Origin: Micromonospora chalcea
GTDB taxonomy: Bacteria; Actinomycetota; Actinomycetes; Mycobacteriales; Micromonosporaceae
Reading direction: 5' to 3'
DNA: 64,000 bases
Assembly (NCBI RefSeq): GCF_002926165.1
Contig: NZ_MAGP01000024.1
Location: 1-64,000, forward strand
Part shown: positions 8,463 to 17,292 of the stretch, one piece after another
Layout of the letters: every line of letters starts with the position of its first letter
Position numbering within the stretch: the stretch's first letter is position 1
Made by a program: the position numbers and the translations under genes
Notes under the pieces: generated by a model
What the model saw: the letters and a program-made list of their open reading frames with translations, nothing else
The model's database searches: none
Told to the model about the DNA's origin: nothing

Positions 8463-9588
8463 CCCGGCACGCGACACGCAGCCGCCCGCCGACGCGGCGG
8501 ACGGCTTCGTGCCGCCGGTCAGCCTGGCCGACTTCGCCGCGCTGGCCCGGGCGGTGCTGCCGCCCGACGTGTGGGACTTCGTCGACGGCGGCAGCGGCGC
8601 CGAGACCGCCCTGGCCGCGAACCGGGCCGCGCTCGATCGGGTGGCGGTGCTGCCGCGGATGCTGGCCGGCGTGGACGACCCGTCCACCGAGGCGGCGCTG
8701 CCCGGCGGCCGGGCCGCGTTGCCGGTGGCTGTCGCGCCGATGGCGTACCAGCGGTTGCTGCACCCCGACGGCGAGCCCGCGCTCGCGGCGGCGGCCCGCG
8801 CGGCGGGCGTGCCCTACGTGGCCAGCACGCTGGCCAGCACGCCGATCGAGGAGATCGCGGCGACCGGCGCGACGGTGTGGTTCCAGCTGTACTGGCTGCG
8901 CGACCGGACGCTGGTGGCCGACCTGCTCGACCGGGCGTCGGCGGCCGGCTGCGCGGCGGTGATGGTGACTGTGGACGTGCCGGTGCTCGGGCGGCGCCTG
9001 CGCGACGCCCGCAACGGGTTCGCGCTGCCGCCGCACGTCACCGCCGCGAACCTGCCCGGCGGCCGGGACGACCTGGCGCACCAGGGCACCCCCGGCGTGT
9101 CGGCGGTGGCGGTGCACACCGGCGCGGTCTTCGCCCCGGCGCTGAGCTGGGCGGACCTGGAGTGGCTGCGGGAGCGTACCCGGGTGCCGTTGCTGGTCAA
9201 GGGCATCCTGGACGCGCGCGACGCGGTCCGTGCGGCGGACGCCGGCGTGGACGCCGTGGTGGTCTCCAACCACGGCGGACGGCAGCTCGACGCCGCCCCG
9301 GCCAGCGCGAGCGTGCTGCCCGAGGTGGTCGAGGCGGTCGACGAGCGGTGCGCGGTGCTGCTGGACAGCGGCGTCCGCGGCGGCGTCGACGTGCTGCGCG
9401 CGCTGGCGCTGGGCGCGGACGGCGTGCTGCTGGGCCGGCCGCTGCTCTGGGCCCTGGCCGCCGGTGGCCGGGTCGGCGCCGAGGCGGCACTCGCGCTGCT
9501 CGCGGCGGAACTGCGCGACGCGCTCATCCTCAGCGGCTGCCCGGACCCGGCCTCGGCCCGGCGGCTGCGCACCCGGATCGGAGGCTGA
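8455..9588 (+). CDS. FMN-dependent alpha-hydroxy-acid oxidase/dehydrogenase
   Basis: 377-residue TIM-barrel flavoenzyme of the glycolate/lactate/mandelate oxidase family, which converts an alpha-hydroxy acid to the 2-oxo acid. Seen: WFQLYW (substrate-binding Tyr), TVDVPVLGRRLRDARNGF, catalytic VSNHGGRQLD with His273 and Arg276, and the FMN phosphate loop DSGVRGG...GADGVLLGRPLLW. I chose ATG 8455, which overlaps the preceding stop by eight bases and gives the normal N-terminus. With an aminotransferase immediately downstream, the pair recalls the 4-hydroxymandelate oxidase/HpgT steps of arylglycine biosynthesis, although no 4-hydroxymandelate synthase is seen here. Confidence 0.9.
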   Translation: MADPARDTQPPADAADGFVPPVSLADFAALARAVLPPDVWDFVDGGSGAETALAANRAALDRVAVLPRMLAGVDDPSTEAALPGGRAALPVAVAPMAYQRLLHPDGEPALAAAARAAGVPYVASTLASTPIEEIAATGATVWFQLYWLRDRTLVADLLDRASAAGCAAVMVTVDVPVLGRRLRDARNGFALPPHVTAANLPGGRDDLAHQGTPGVSAVAVHTGAVFAPALSWADLEWLRERTRVPLLVKGILDARDAVRAADAGVDAVVVSNHGGRQLDAAPASASVLPEVVEAVDERCAVLLDSGVRGGVDVLRALALGADGVLLGRPLLWALAAGGRVGAEAALALLAAELRDALILSGCPDPASARRLRTRIGG

Positions 9589-9589
9589 C

Positions 9590-10933
9590 GTGGAACCGGT
9601 CGACCTGGCCGTCACGGCGCTGCACGGCAGTGTCGGCGACCCGGCGCTGAACTCGATGAACTTCCTCAACGAGGTGGCGCAGCACTACCCGGACGCGGTG
9701 TCGCTGGCGGCCGGGCGGCCGTACGAGGAGTTCTTCGACTCGGCGGTGCTGCACACGTACCTGGACCGCTTCCGCCGCCACCTCGCCGAGGACGTCGGGC
9801 TGGACCGGGCCGGCGTGGACCGGACGCTGCTGCAGTACGGCCGGACCAAGGGCGTCGTGCACCACCTGATCGCCCGGCACCTCGCCGTGGACGAGGGGCT
9901 CACCGTCGACCCGGAGTCGATAGTGGTGACAGTTGGCTGCCAGGAGGCGATGTTCCTGGTGCTGCGCGCGCTGCGGACCGGCCCGGCGGACGTGCTGTTC
10001 GCTGTCGCGCCCACGTACGTCGGGCTCACCGGCGCGGCCCGTCTGGTCGACCTGCCGGTGCGCCCGGTGGCCGGCGGGCCCGACGGCGTCGACCTGGCCG
10101 ACCTGCGCGCCGGGGTGCGCCGCGCCCGCGCGGAAGGGCTGACGCCCCGGGCCTGCTACGTGATGCCCGACTTCGCCAACCCGTCCGGCGTCAGCATGGG
10201 CACCGGGCAGCGGCGACGGCTGCTGGAGCTGGCCGCCGAGGAGGACCTGCTGCTGATCGAGGACAACCCGTACGGCCTGTTCCCGGCCGACGGCACCGCG
10301 CGGCGGCCCACGCTCAAGGCGCTGGACACCGCGCGCCGGGTGGTCTACCTCGGCTCGTTCGCCAAGACCGTGCTGCCCGGGGCCCGGGTCGGCTACGTGG
10401 TCGCCGACCAGCGGGTGGGGGAGGCCGACGGCACAGTGGTCCCCTTCGCCGACCACCTCGCGAAGATCAAGAGCATGGTCACGGTGAACACGTCACCGAT
10501 CAGCCAGGCGGTGATCGGCGGCGCGCTGCTGGCGCACGACTGCTCGCTGGTGGCCGCGAACGTGCGGGAACGGGCCGCGTACGCCCGCAACCTGCGCCAC
10601 CTGGTCGACGGCCTGGCCCGGCGCTTCCCGGCCGGCGGCCCGGTCACCTGGACCGTCCCGGCGGGCGGCTTCTTCGTGGTGGTGAGCGTCCCGTTCCCGG
10701 TCGACGACGCGCTGCTGCACCGCTCGGCCCGCGAGTACGGCGTGCTCTGGACGCCGATGGCCCACTTCTACGATGCGGGCACGCCGGTGAATGCGTTGCG
10801 GCTGTCGGTGAGCGCTGTCACACCGGAGTCGATCGATCTCGGGCTGGACCGGCTCGCCGCGCTGGTCACGGACACCATGTCCGGCAGCGTGACGCCGGAG
10901 TGTCAGGGTTCCGGCACACTACGTGTTTCCTGA
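9590..10933 (+). CDS. PLP-dependent aminotransferase, HpgT/DpgT-like
   Basis: 447-residue fold-type I class I/II transaminase. Seen: PLP-stacking region VTVGCQEAMF, PDFANPSG, EDNPYG and the Schiff-base lysine in GSFAK (Lys259), then ARVGYVV with the phosphate-binding Arg. The N-terminus (ALHGSVGDPALNSMNFLNEV) and overall pattern recall hydroxyphenylglycine/dihydroxyphenylglycine transaminases of glycopeptide clusters; that resemblance is from memory. GTG 9590 lies one base after the oxidase stop, so the 2-oxo acid made by the oxidase is the likely amino acceptor. This is the last gene of the four-gene unit. Confidence 0.88.
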   Translation: MEPVDLAVTALHGSVGDPALNSMNFLNEVAQHYPDAVSLAAGRPYEEFFDSAVLHTYLDRFRRHLAEDVGLDRAGVDRTLLQYGRTKGVVHHLIARHLAVDEGLTVDPESIVVTVGCQEAMFLVLRALRTGPADVLFAVAPTYVGLTGAARLVDLPVRPVAGGPDGVDLADLRAGVRRARAEGLTPRACYVMPDFANPSGVSMGTGQRRRLLELAAEEDLLLIEDNPYGLFPADGTARRPTLKALDTARRVVYLGSFAKTVLPGARVGYVVADQRVGEADGTVVPFADHLAKIKSMVTVNTSPISQAVIGGALLAHDCSLVAANVRERAAYARNLRHLVDGLARRFPAGGPVTWTVPAGGFFVVVSVPFPVDDALLHRSAREYGVLWTPMAHFYDAGTPVNALRLSVSAVTPESIDLGLDRLAALVTDTMSGSVTPECQGSGTLRVS

Positions 10934-10960
10934 CGCCGTTCGTCTGTTGATAATGGACCA

Positions 10961-11212
10961 ATGGTTGCCTGGGAGTACGCGTTGCTCGTTCGTCGGTATC
11001 AGGGTCAGGGACGCAATTTCCACGTCTCGTTCGTGTGGTACGGCCCGGACGGGTCACGCACCGACGTGACCGCGTACGGCGACACCGCCATCGCGCACCT
11101 GAACCGGGTCGGCCGGGAGGGCTGGGAACTGGTCTCCGCCGCCGAGGACGTGAACAACGTGCAGGGCAGCACCGAGGTCCACCGCTACCACCTGAAGCGC
11201 CCGCTGCGCTGA
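10961..11212 (+). CDS. Small conserved protein (DUF4177-like), function unknown
   Basis: 83-residue protein: WEYALLVRRY at the N-terminus, a central repeat of beta strands, and GREGWELVSA followed by a C-terminal basic strand. The W-E-Y start and G-W-E-L-V motif are typical of the small DUF4177 family, whose role is not known. GATAAT lies six bases upstream of ATG 10961, so the mRNA is probably leaderless. A strong hairpin follows immediately. Confidence 0.7.
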   Translation: MVAWEYALLVRRYQGQGRNFHVSFVWYGPDGSRTDVTAYGDTAIAHLNRVGREGWELVSAAEDVNNVQGSTEVHRYHLKRPLR

Positions 11213-11224
11213 CCCCGTAACCGC

Positions 11225-11259
11225 CGGCACCCCGGGAAACTCCTTCTCCCGGGGTGCCG
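11225..11259. terminator. Bidirectional hairpin terminator
   Basis: Perfect 13-bp stem (11225-11237 with 11247-11259) and 9-base loop between the convergent small protein gene and glyA, with a T-rich stretch on the plus-strand side. It can serve both genes. Confidence 0.75.
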
Positions 11260-11277
11260 CTTCGTGTTGTCGGGCGC

Positions 11278-12714
11278 TCAGCCCAGGTCGACCGAGGGGT
11301 AGAGCGGGAACGGCGTGAGCAGGTCGGCGGCCTGCTTGCCGACGGACTCGGCGACCGCCGGGTCCAGCACGTACTTCGCCTTCGACGGCGCGCCGTCCGG
11401 GCCGGTGCCGGGCGTGGTCTGGCTGAGCACGGTGTGGATCAGCTCGGCGGTGGCGTCCATCTCGGCGGCGCCGAGGCCCCGGGTGGTCAGCGCCGGGGTG
11501 CCGATGCGGATGCCGGAGGTGTACCAGGCGCCGTTCGGGTCCTGCGGCACCGAGTTGCGGTTGGTCACGATGCCCGAGTCCAGCAGCGCCTGCTCGGCCT
11601 GCCGGCCGGTCAGGCCGTACCCGGACACGTCGATGAGCACCAGGTGGTTGTCGGTGCCGCCGGTGACCAGCGTCGCGCCCCGGCGCAGCAGCCCGTCGGC
11701 GAGCGCCTGCGCGTTGTCCACGATCCGCTGGGCGTAGTCGGCGAAGTCGGGGCGGCGTGCCTCGGCCAGCGCGACCGCCTTGGCGGCCATCACGTGCGGC
11801 AGCGGCCCGCCGAGCACCATCGGGCACCCCCGGTCGACCTGGTCGGCCAGCTCCGGGCCGCAGAGCACCATGCCGCCGCGCGGGCCGCGCAGCGACTTGT
11901 GCGTGGTGGTGGTGACGATGTGCGCGTGCGGCACCGGGTCGAAGTCGCCGGTGAAGACCTTGCCGGCGACCAGCCCGGCGAAGTGGGCCATGTCGACCAT
12001 GAAGGTGGCGCCGACCGAGTCGGCGATCTCCCGCATGATCCGGAAGTTGACCTTCCGCGGGTACGCGGAGTAACCGGCGACCAGGATCAGCGGCTTGAAC
12101 TCGCGGGCCGCCTCGGCCACCCGGTCGTAGTCGATCAGGCCGGTGGCCGGGTCGGTGCCGTAGCTGCGCTGGTCGAACATCTTGCCGGAGATGTTCGGCC
12201 GGAAGCCGTGGGTGAGGTGCCCGCCGGCGTCCAGCGACATGCCCAGCATCCGCTGGTTGCCCAGCTCACGGCGCAGCGCGAACCAGTCGGCCTCGGTGAG
12301 GTCGTTCACCTGCCGGGCCTGCGCCTTGCGCAGCGCGGGGGACTCGACCCGGTCGGCCAGGATCGCCCAGAACGCGACCAGGTTGGCGTCGATGCCCGAG
12401 TGCGGCTGCACGTAGGCGTGGGACGCGCCGAACAGCTCGCGGGCGTGCTCGGCGGCGAGCGCCTCGACCGTGTCGACGTTCTGGCAGCCGGCGTAGAAGC
12501 GGCGCCCGACGGTGCCCTCGGCGTACTTGTCGCTGAACCAGTTGCCCATGGCCAGCAGCGTCGCCGGGGAGGCGTAGTTCTCGCTGGCGATGAGCTTGAG
12601 CGACTCGCGCTGGTCGGCCAGTTCCGCGGCGATGGCGTCGGCGACGCGCGGCTCGACGCCGCGGACGACCTCCAGCGCGCTGCGGAAGGCGGTGGACTCG
12701 GCGTTGCGCGACAT
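11278..12714 (-). CDS. glyA: Serine hydroxymethyltransferase
   Basis: 478-residue PLP enzyme interconverting serine plus THF with glycine plus 5,10-methylene-THF. Seen: [37 protein letters not shown], the PLP-lysine motif [14 protein letters not shown], and C-terminal [12 protein letters not shown]. It is longer than the common ~420-residue GlyA because of an insertion before the PLP-binding half, a form seen in some actinobacteria. Start ATG 12714 has GGAGG four bases upstream; a longer in-frame start at 12756 would lie inside the ZTP riboswitch and is rejected. Expression is probably induced by ZMP/ZTP through that leader. Confidence 0.95.
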   Translation of the reverse strand: MSRNAESTAFRSALEVVRGVEPRVADAIAAELADQRESLKLIASENYASPATLLAMGNWFSDKYAEGTVGRRFYAGCQNVDTVEALAAEHARELFGASHAYVQPHSGIDANLVAFWAILADRVESPALRKAQARQVNDLTEADWFALRRELGNQRMLGMSLDAGGHLTHGFRPNISGKMFDQRSYGTDPATGLIDYDRVAEAAREFKPLILVAGYSAYPRKVNFRIMREIADSVGATFMVDMAHFAGLVAGKVFTGDFDPVPHAHIVTTTTHKSLRGPRGGMVLCGPELADQVDRGCPMVLGGPLPHVMAAKAVALAEARRPDFADYAQRIVDNAQALADGLLRRGATLVTGGTDNHLVLIDVSGYGLTGRQAEQALLDSGIVTNRNSVPQDPNGAWYTSGIRIGTPALTTRGLGAAEMDATAELIHTVLSQTTPGTGPDGAPSKAKYVLDPAVAESVGKQAADLLTPFPLYPSVDLG

Positions 12715-12732
12715 GCGACCTCCAGGTGACGT

Positions 12733-12822
12733 GCGGAAGGCCCAGGCGCTCGGCATGCGTCCTCATGACGAGGCCGCTCCCCGATGGTGCTCCATCTCCA
12801 CGCGCCAGTCACGGCCCGTGCC
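12733..12822 (-). promoter_or_regulatory. ZTP/ZMP riboswitch (pfl motif) in the glyA leader
   Basis: On the minus strand, just upstream of glyA, I read the conserved pfl elements in order and spacing: CCGTGACTGGCG (about 12818-12801), CACCATCGGGGAGCGGC (about 12788-12772) and GCCGAGCGCCTGGGC (about 12754-12739). These match the ZTP riboswitch consensus (GUGACUGGCG, CACCGGGGAGCG, CGCCUGGGC). Known members sense the purine intermediate ZMP/ZTP and activate one-carbon/folate genes such as glyA, which fits the position. The aptamer ends about 20 bases before the glyA Shine-Dalgarno, so control may be translational. Confidence 0.9.
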
Positions 12823-12881
12823 GATCCTACCGGCCCGGCCCGGACCTGCGGGGTTGGGCCGCCGGTCCCGGCGACTGAACC

Positions 12882-12937
12882 CCGCGACGCGAGCGGGACC
12901 GCCCCTCTGCCTCGGGGCGGTCCCGCTCGCGTCGCGG
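12882..12937. terminator. Very long hairpin terminator downstream of hemerythrin gene
   Basis: Perfect 24-bp GC-rich stem (12882-12905 with 12914-12937) with an 8-base loop, directly after the minus-strand hemerythrin stop. There is no clear T-run, as is common for actinobacterial terminators. It also insulates the glyA riboswitch leader. Confidence 0.75.
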
Positions 12938-12943
12938 CCGGTG

Positions 12944-13444
12944 TCAGGCGACCACGGCATCGAGGGACTTCTTCAGCGCCTTCGGCGCGGTCGGCGTCTT
13001 CGGGGCCTTCGGGCGCAGGTCGAGCATCCGCTGGCCGATCTCCTGGAGCTGGTTACGGCCGAGCGCCTCCCGGACCTTCGGGAACCACTCCTGCTCCTCC
13101 TCCTCGACGTGGTGCAGCACGTTCTCGATCAGCACCGTCGTCTTGGCGGCGAACCGCTCGTCGTCGGCGTCCATGGTGAACAGCTCGAAGCAGAGCACGT
13201 CCGCGACGTGGTGCTCCTCGTACGACTCCAGGATGTCGTCCTCGACGTCGGGCACCAGCTTGCGGACCTCCGGGTACATCACCTCGTTCTCCAGGTAGGT
13301 GTGCACCGTCAGCGCCTCGAGGATCTGCTCGACGATCTTCCCGCGCTTGCTCGCCGGTCCCTCCTCGGCCTCCTGGAAGGCCTTGAACAGGCGGCGGATC
13401 TCCTTGTGGTCCTCCTTGAGCAGGACGATCGCGTCGGTGGACAC
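12944..13444 (-). CDS. Hemerythrin HHE-domain protein
   Basis: 166-residue four-helix-bundle protein with a predicted non-heme di-iron site. Ligands visible in order: His13 in KEDHKEI, VHTYLENEVMYPEV (His and Glu), EEHHVADVL, and LHHVEEEEQEWFP. Such proteins bind O2 or sense redox, nitrosative or iron status. The C-terminal 35 residues are Lys/Pro/Ala-rich (KAPKTPTAPKALKK), a disordered tail. Start ATG 13444 has GGAGG just upstream. It is a single gene ended by a long hairpin. Confidence 0.9.
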   Translation of the reverse strand: MSTDAIVLLKEDHKEIRRLFKAFQEAEEGPASKRGKIVEQILEALTVHTYLENEVMYPEVRKLVPDVEDDILESYEEHHVADVLCFELFTMDADDERFAAKTTVLIENVLHHVEEEEQEWFPKVREALGRNQLQEIGQRMLDLRPKAPKTPTAPKALKKSLDAVVA

Positions 13445-13507
13445 CGGTTACCTCCTATAGTCGGCTGACGCTGCCCCCCTACCCGGGGCCCGACCAGGAC
13501 AAACAGA

Positions 13508-13535
13508 CCGGGCCCGGCGCGTTCGCCGGGCCCGG
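13508..13535. terminator. Hairpin terminator after subtilase gene
   Basis: Perfect 12-bp stem CCGGGCCCGGCG with CGCCGGGCCCGG and a 4-base loop, 17 bases beyond the subtilase stop. The same 12-bp arms recur at 59778-59817. Confidence 0.7.
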
Positions 13536-13551
13536 TCCACGCGGGTACGGG

Positions 13552-15036
13552 TTACTTCACCGCGTTGTACGCGTCCACGACACCGGCGCCGTAGAACCCG
13601 TTGCGCTTCCCGCCGGAGCAGGTCGCGTCGTACGCGTTCGGGCCCGCCGGGATCAGCGGCACCGGGTTGTACACGCCCGCCGGGCAGGACTTCGCCACCG
13701 CCGTGCGCTCCAGGAACGAGGAGAGCTGGCCCGGCGTCATGCCCGGGTGCGCGGACAGCGCCAGCGCCGCGACGCCCGCGGCGTGCGGGCCGGACATCGA
13801 GGTGCCCTGCTTGTAGCCCCACCCGTTGGTACGGGTGGCGGTGTTGAAGGTGGTGGACAGGATGCCGTCGGTGGACGTCGAGCGCGCGCCCTGGGTCCGG
13901 AACCGGGTGTCGCCACCGGGTGCGGTCACGTCGATCACGCCCTGGCCGTACGAGGAGTAGTAGCTCTTGTCACCGGTCGGGCCGACGGCGGCGACGGTCA
14001 CCACGCCCGGCGCCTCGGCCGGGAGGACCAGGCAGGCGTTGGTGAGGTTCGCGCGCTCCTCCGGCGTGCCGTTGTTCGGGCTGCCGGTGTCGGTGATCTT
14101 GTGGGCCAGGTCGAAGTTCGCGTTGCCGGCCGACGCCACGTGCAGCACGCCCTGCGACTGCGAGTAGCGCAGCGCCCGCTGCACGGCCTGCCACACCGGA
14201 CGCTGGCGGGCGTCGTTGCGGCAGTTCAGCTGCCACGGGTCGATGTAGTAGCTGTTGTTGGTGAGCTGGAAGCCGTGCTCGGCGGCCCACATGAACCCGC
14301 AGACCGCGGCCTCCGGGAAGATGTAGCCGTCGTCGTTGACCACCTTGACGGCGGCGACCTTGACGCCCGGGGCGACGCCGGTGACGCCGACGCCGTTGAC
14401 CGCGGCGGCGATGGTGCCCGCCACGTGGGTGCCGTGGTCGCTGGTGGTCGGGTTCCACGCCGGCTCGGCGGTGTCGGTGACGCCGCCGATGCAGGACGTG
14501 CTCTTGTCCTTGGCGATCTGGGTCGCCAGGTCCGGGTGGCTGCTGGAGATGCCGCTGTCCAGCACGCCCACCACGACCGACGGGCTGCCGCCGGTCACCG
14601 CGTGCGCCTGCGGGACGCGGATCATGTCCATGTCCCACTGCTGGCCGTACAGCGGCTCGGCGGTCGGGTCGCCCGCGGCGCGGACCACGTCGGCGGCCGG
14701 GACCTCGACCGTCTCGCCCTCGTCGAGGGCGGTGCCCAGACCGGCGGTGGAGGCGACCGACTCGACGCCGGCACCGGCCACGCGGGTGGCGAAGTCCGGG
14801 GCGGAGGAGCGCGCGACGAGCACGCCGATCTTGTCGTACGCGGCCACGACAGCGCCGTCGGCGGCGGCCACCCGCGCGGCGGCCTTGGCGGTGCCGTTGC
14901 CCTGCGGGGCGAGGACCAGGTACGACGTCTCCGGTCCGGCGGCCGCCACCGGCGCCGGGACGCCGATCAGGGCGAGACCGGCGCCGAGCGTCACGGCGGA
15001 CGCGGCGGCGAGTGTCTTGCGACGGAGATTGTTCAC
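13552..15036 (-). CDS. Secreted S8-family serine protease (subtilase)
   Basis: 494-residue exported protease. Signal peptide NNLRRKTLAAASAVTLGAGL...APVAAAG, then a propeptide of about 90 residues resembling an I9-type inhibitor (SYLVLAPQGNGTA...), then the catalytic domain with Asp in VGVLDSGISS, His in DHGTHVAGT and Ser in GTSMSGPHAAGV. Several Cys pairs suggest extracellular disulfides. GTG 15036 follows a GGGAG ribosome-binding site; longer frames only add a basic leader with no signal sequence. Likely role is extracellular proteolysis. It forms a single-gene unit with its own hairpin. Confidence 0.92.
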   Translation of the reverse strand: MNNLRRKTLAAASAVTLGAGLALIGVPAPVAAAGPETSYLVLAPQGNGTAKAAARVAAADGAVVAAYDKIGVLVARSSAPDFATRVAGAGVESVASTAGLGTALDEGETVEVPAADVVRAAGDPTAEPLYGQQWDMDMIRVPQAHAVTGGSPSVVVGVLDSGISSSHPDLATQIAKDKSTSCIGGVTDTAEPAWNPTTSDHGTHVAGTIAAAVNGVGVTGVAPGVKVAAVKVVNDDGYIFPEAAVCGFMWAAEHGFQLTNNSYYIDPWQLNCRNDARQRPVWQAVQRALRYSQSQGVLHVASAGNANFDLAHKITDTGSPNNGTPEERANLTNACLVLPAEAPGVVTVAAVGPTGDKSYYSSYGQGVIDVTAPGGDTRFRTQGARSTSTDGILSTTFNTATRTNGWGYKQGTSMSGPHAAGVAALALSAHPGMTPGQLSSFLERTAVAKSCPAGVYNPVPLIPAGPNAYDATCSGGKRNGFYGAGVVDAYNAVK

Positions 15037-15181
15037 ACAGACTCCCAGGGGGTTGGTGCGGCCGGGCCGCTCCCTGGACGGGGGTACGGCCCGGTGGAGA
15101 CGCGCAGGCTGCACGCCTCGCCGCAACAGCGCCCACCGACGGCGGGGTGTTACACGCCTCACCCCGCCGAGCTGTGGATCG

Positions 15182-16045
15182 TCAGACCGTGGCGATCGTG
15201 TACGGAATCTCGTCGAGCAGCTCCCGGGCGAGGAAGCCGATCCGCCCGTACCGGGGGACCAGCCGCTGCCCGCTCACCGCGTGCGCGAACGCCGCCCAGC
15301 AGGCGGCCTGCGCCGGGTCGGCGCCCCGGGAGAGCAGACCCGCGAGCAGCCCGGAGCGCACGTCGCCGCTGCCCGAGGTGCCCAGCCCGGCGTCCCCGCT
15401 CTCCTCCCGCCAGGCCCGGCCGTCCGGCGTCGCGATGTGCCCGTACAGCGAGACGGCAGCGTCGTACCGGCCGGCCAGTTCCACCGCCTCGGCGTCCAGG
15501 TCGTCGCCCGGATCGCGGCCCAGCAGGTGCTTCGCCTCGGTCAGGTTGGGAGTGAGCACCGCCTTGCGGCCGGACCCGGCCAGCAGCTCCGGCGCGTGGC
15601 TGAGCGCGCCCAGCGCGTACGCGTCGAGCACCAGCGCGGTCTCCCGGCCGGCCGCGTCCAGGACCAGGCGCAGCAGCTCCCCGGTGGTCTCGATGTCGGT
15701 CAGGCCGGGTCCGACCGCCACCACGTCGGCCTCGGCGACCAGGCCGTGGAGCAGGTCGCCCGGGTCGCCGCGGACCGCGCCGTCACCGGTCTCCGGCAGG
15801 CCGACCACGAGCGCCTCCGGCACCTGGATGCTCAGCGACGCCGCCGTCGACTCGGCCGCGGCGAGCTGGAGCACGCCGGCCCCGGCGCGCAGCGCGGCCA
15901 CCCCGGCGAGCAGCACCGCGCCGGGGGTGAACCGGGAGCCGCCGACCACCAGCACGGTGCCGCGCGCCTCCTTGCCGCCGGTGGGCACCGGCAGCGCCCA
16001 GTCCCGCAGCAGCGCGGGGGTGATCACGTCAGACCGGCTCGGCAT
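15182..16045 (-). CDS. nnrD: ADP-dependent NAD(P)H-hydrate dehydratase
   Basis: 287-residue ribokinase-like enzyme that dehydrates damaged NAD(P)HX back to NAD(P)H using ADP. Seen: GTVLVVGGSRFTPGAVLLAGVAALRAGAG, VGPGL, LTPNLTEAKHLLG and GTSGSGDVRSGLLAGLL (nucleotide-binding Asp in GSGDV). The epimerase (NnrE) domain found fused in many bacteria is absent, so an epimerase gene should lie elsewhere. Its start overlaps the stop of the histidine phosphatase by 17 bases, so both are in one minus-strand operon. Confidence 0.88.
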   Translation of the reverse strand: MPSRSDVITPALLRDWALPVPTGGKEARGTVLVVGGSRFTPGAVLLAGVAALRAGAGVLQLAAAESTAASLSIQVPEALVVGLPETGDGAVRGDPGDLLHGLVAEADVVAVGPGLTDIETTGELLRLVLDAAGRETALVLDAYALGALSHAPELLAGSGRKAVLTPNLTEAKHLLGRDPGDDLDAEAVELAGRYDAAVSLYGHIATPDGRAWREESGDAGLGTSGSGDVRSGLLAGLLSRGADPAQAACWAAFAHAVSGQRLVPRYGRIGFLARELLDEIPYTIATV

Positions 16046-16760
16046 TGACCTCGTCCTCCCTGGTGGGCGTCGCCCCCTGCCGGTGCAGGTGGGCGACGTC
16101 GTTGAACACGTCCGGCACGAGCCGGCCGGTGTCGTCGGCGTGCCAGCCGGTGACCGAGCAGTTGGCGATCACGTGCTCGCGGGTCAGCGCCATCAGCTCG
16201 GCCTCGGTGAGCCCCTCCACCAGGTAGCGCAGCAGGAAGACCAGCGCGTCGTGGCCGAACAGCAGCACCCGGCCCCCCTCGTGGTCGCGGCGCAGGTCGC
16301 CGAGCAGCGCCCGCAGCCGCAGCGCCACGTCGGTCCAGGACTCGCCGCCGGGCGGGCGGTAGTAGAACTTGCCGAGCCGGGTACGCCGCCGCGCCTCCTC
16401 CGGGTAGCGCCGGTTCACGCCGTGGCCGGTGAGCCCGTCGAGGACGCCCAGCTCCCGGTCGCGCAGCCGCTCGTCGACGCTCGCCGGGATCCCGGTGCCG
16501 TGCAGCGCCAGCTCGGCCGTGCGCACCGCCCGCAGGTACGGCGACACCACCGCCACGTCCGGGCGCCGCGAGCCCGGCAGCCCGGCCAGCCACCGGCCGG
16601 TCGCCCGCGCCTGCTCCTCGCCGGTGGGCGACAGCGGCACGTCCGCGTCCCGGTGGCTGAGGTCGATCAGCTCGGCGCCGGACGTCTCGGCCGCCGTGGC
16701 CGCGACGTTCGCCGTGCTCTCGCCGTGCCGGACGATCCAGAGCGATGCCAACTCCGCCAT
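16029..16760 (-). CDS. Histidine phosphatase family protein (phosphoglycerate mutase-like)
   Basis: 243-residue branch-1 histidine phosphatase. Seen: LWIVRHGESTANVA with the phospho-acceptor His, VVSPYLRAVRTAEL, the acid-donor region DRELGVLDG, and the second catalytic His in LLFGHDALVFLL. Start ATG 16760 gives the canonical short N-terminus. It is followed by nnrD with an overlap. Substrate unknown; a phosphosugar or small phosphoester is likely. Confidence 0.88.
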   Translation of the reverse strand: MAELASLWIVRHGESTANVAATAAETSGAELIDLSHRDADVPLSPTGEEQARATGRWLAGLPGSRRPDVAVVSPYLRAVRTAELALHGTGIPASVDERLRDRELGVLDGLTGHGVNRRYPEEARRRTRLGKFYYRPPGGESWTDVALRLRALLGDLRRDHEGGRVLLFGHDALVFLLRYLVEGLTEAELMALTREHVIANCSVTGWHADDTGRLVPDVFNDVAHLHRQGATPTREDEVNAEPV

Positions 16761-16895
16761 GCGGCTCCCGGTACCCGGGCCCGACCGGGGATAACCGTGC
16801 CGGCCCGGCCCGGCGCGGGACTGCGCGGCCGTGCATCGACCCGGCACAATGTCCCACGACGCGGGACGGACGGCCCGGGTACGAGGGAGGCGCAC

Positions 16896-17225
16896 ATGGC
16901 GACTGTGGTGCGGGGGCTGCGGGAGGCGCTGGTGCTCTTCCTGATCGCGGTCCTGGTGATCGCGGCGGCGGTCGGCATCTGGGTGGCCGTCGGCGGCGGC
17001 GACTTCACGCACCGGCTCGGCGTCGCGTTCATGATTGTCGGCGCCGTGATCGGGATGACCGGTGACCTCACGTTGAGCCGCATCGGCATGCTGCCGGCCC
17101 GGTCGGCGTTCGGCCTCGCGCCGGAGCGGGAGGACGGCGGCGCCGCGCTGGTGCTCACCGGCGTCGGCATCTTCCTGTTCGTCTCGGTGCCGCTGATCGT
17201 CGTCGGGGCGCTGCTGATCACCTGA
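16896..17225 (+). CDS. Small integral membrane protein, function unknown
   Basis: 109-residue hydrophobic protein with three predicted transmembrane segments: VLFLIAVLVIAAAVGIWVAV, LGVAFMIVGAVIGMTGDL and VLTGVGIFLFVSVPLIVVGA. A short acidic loop (APEREDGG) lies between the second and third. GAGGGAGG precedes ATG 16896. It is divergent from the histidine phosphatase and 67 bases upstream of the WGR-DUF4132 gene, which has its own ribosome-binding site. I do not recognise a family. Confidence 0.75.
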   Translation: MATVVRGLREALVLFLIAVLVIAAAVGIWVAVGGGDFTHRLGVAFMIVGAVIGMTGDLTLSRIGMLPARSAFGLAPEREDGGAALVLTGVGIFLFVSVPLIVVGALLIT

Positions 17226-17292
17226 GCGGTTCTCACGCTGTCGGTGCCGCCGGTTATGGTCCCCGCACACTGCGGGCGATCAAGGAGACGGT

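Noticed and set aside
2995-10933. Glycopeptide antibiotic cluster
   Set aside because: The HpgT-like and oxidase genes recall such clusters, but there is no NRPS, halogenase, crosslinking P450 or glycosyltransferase.
12715-12756. Longer glyA start at 12756
   Set aside because: The extra 14 codons overlap the ZTP riboswitch; ATG 12714 has a good ribosome-binding site.
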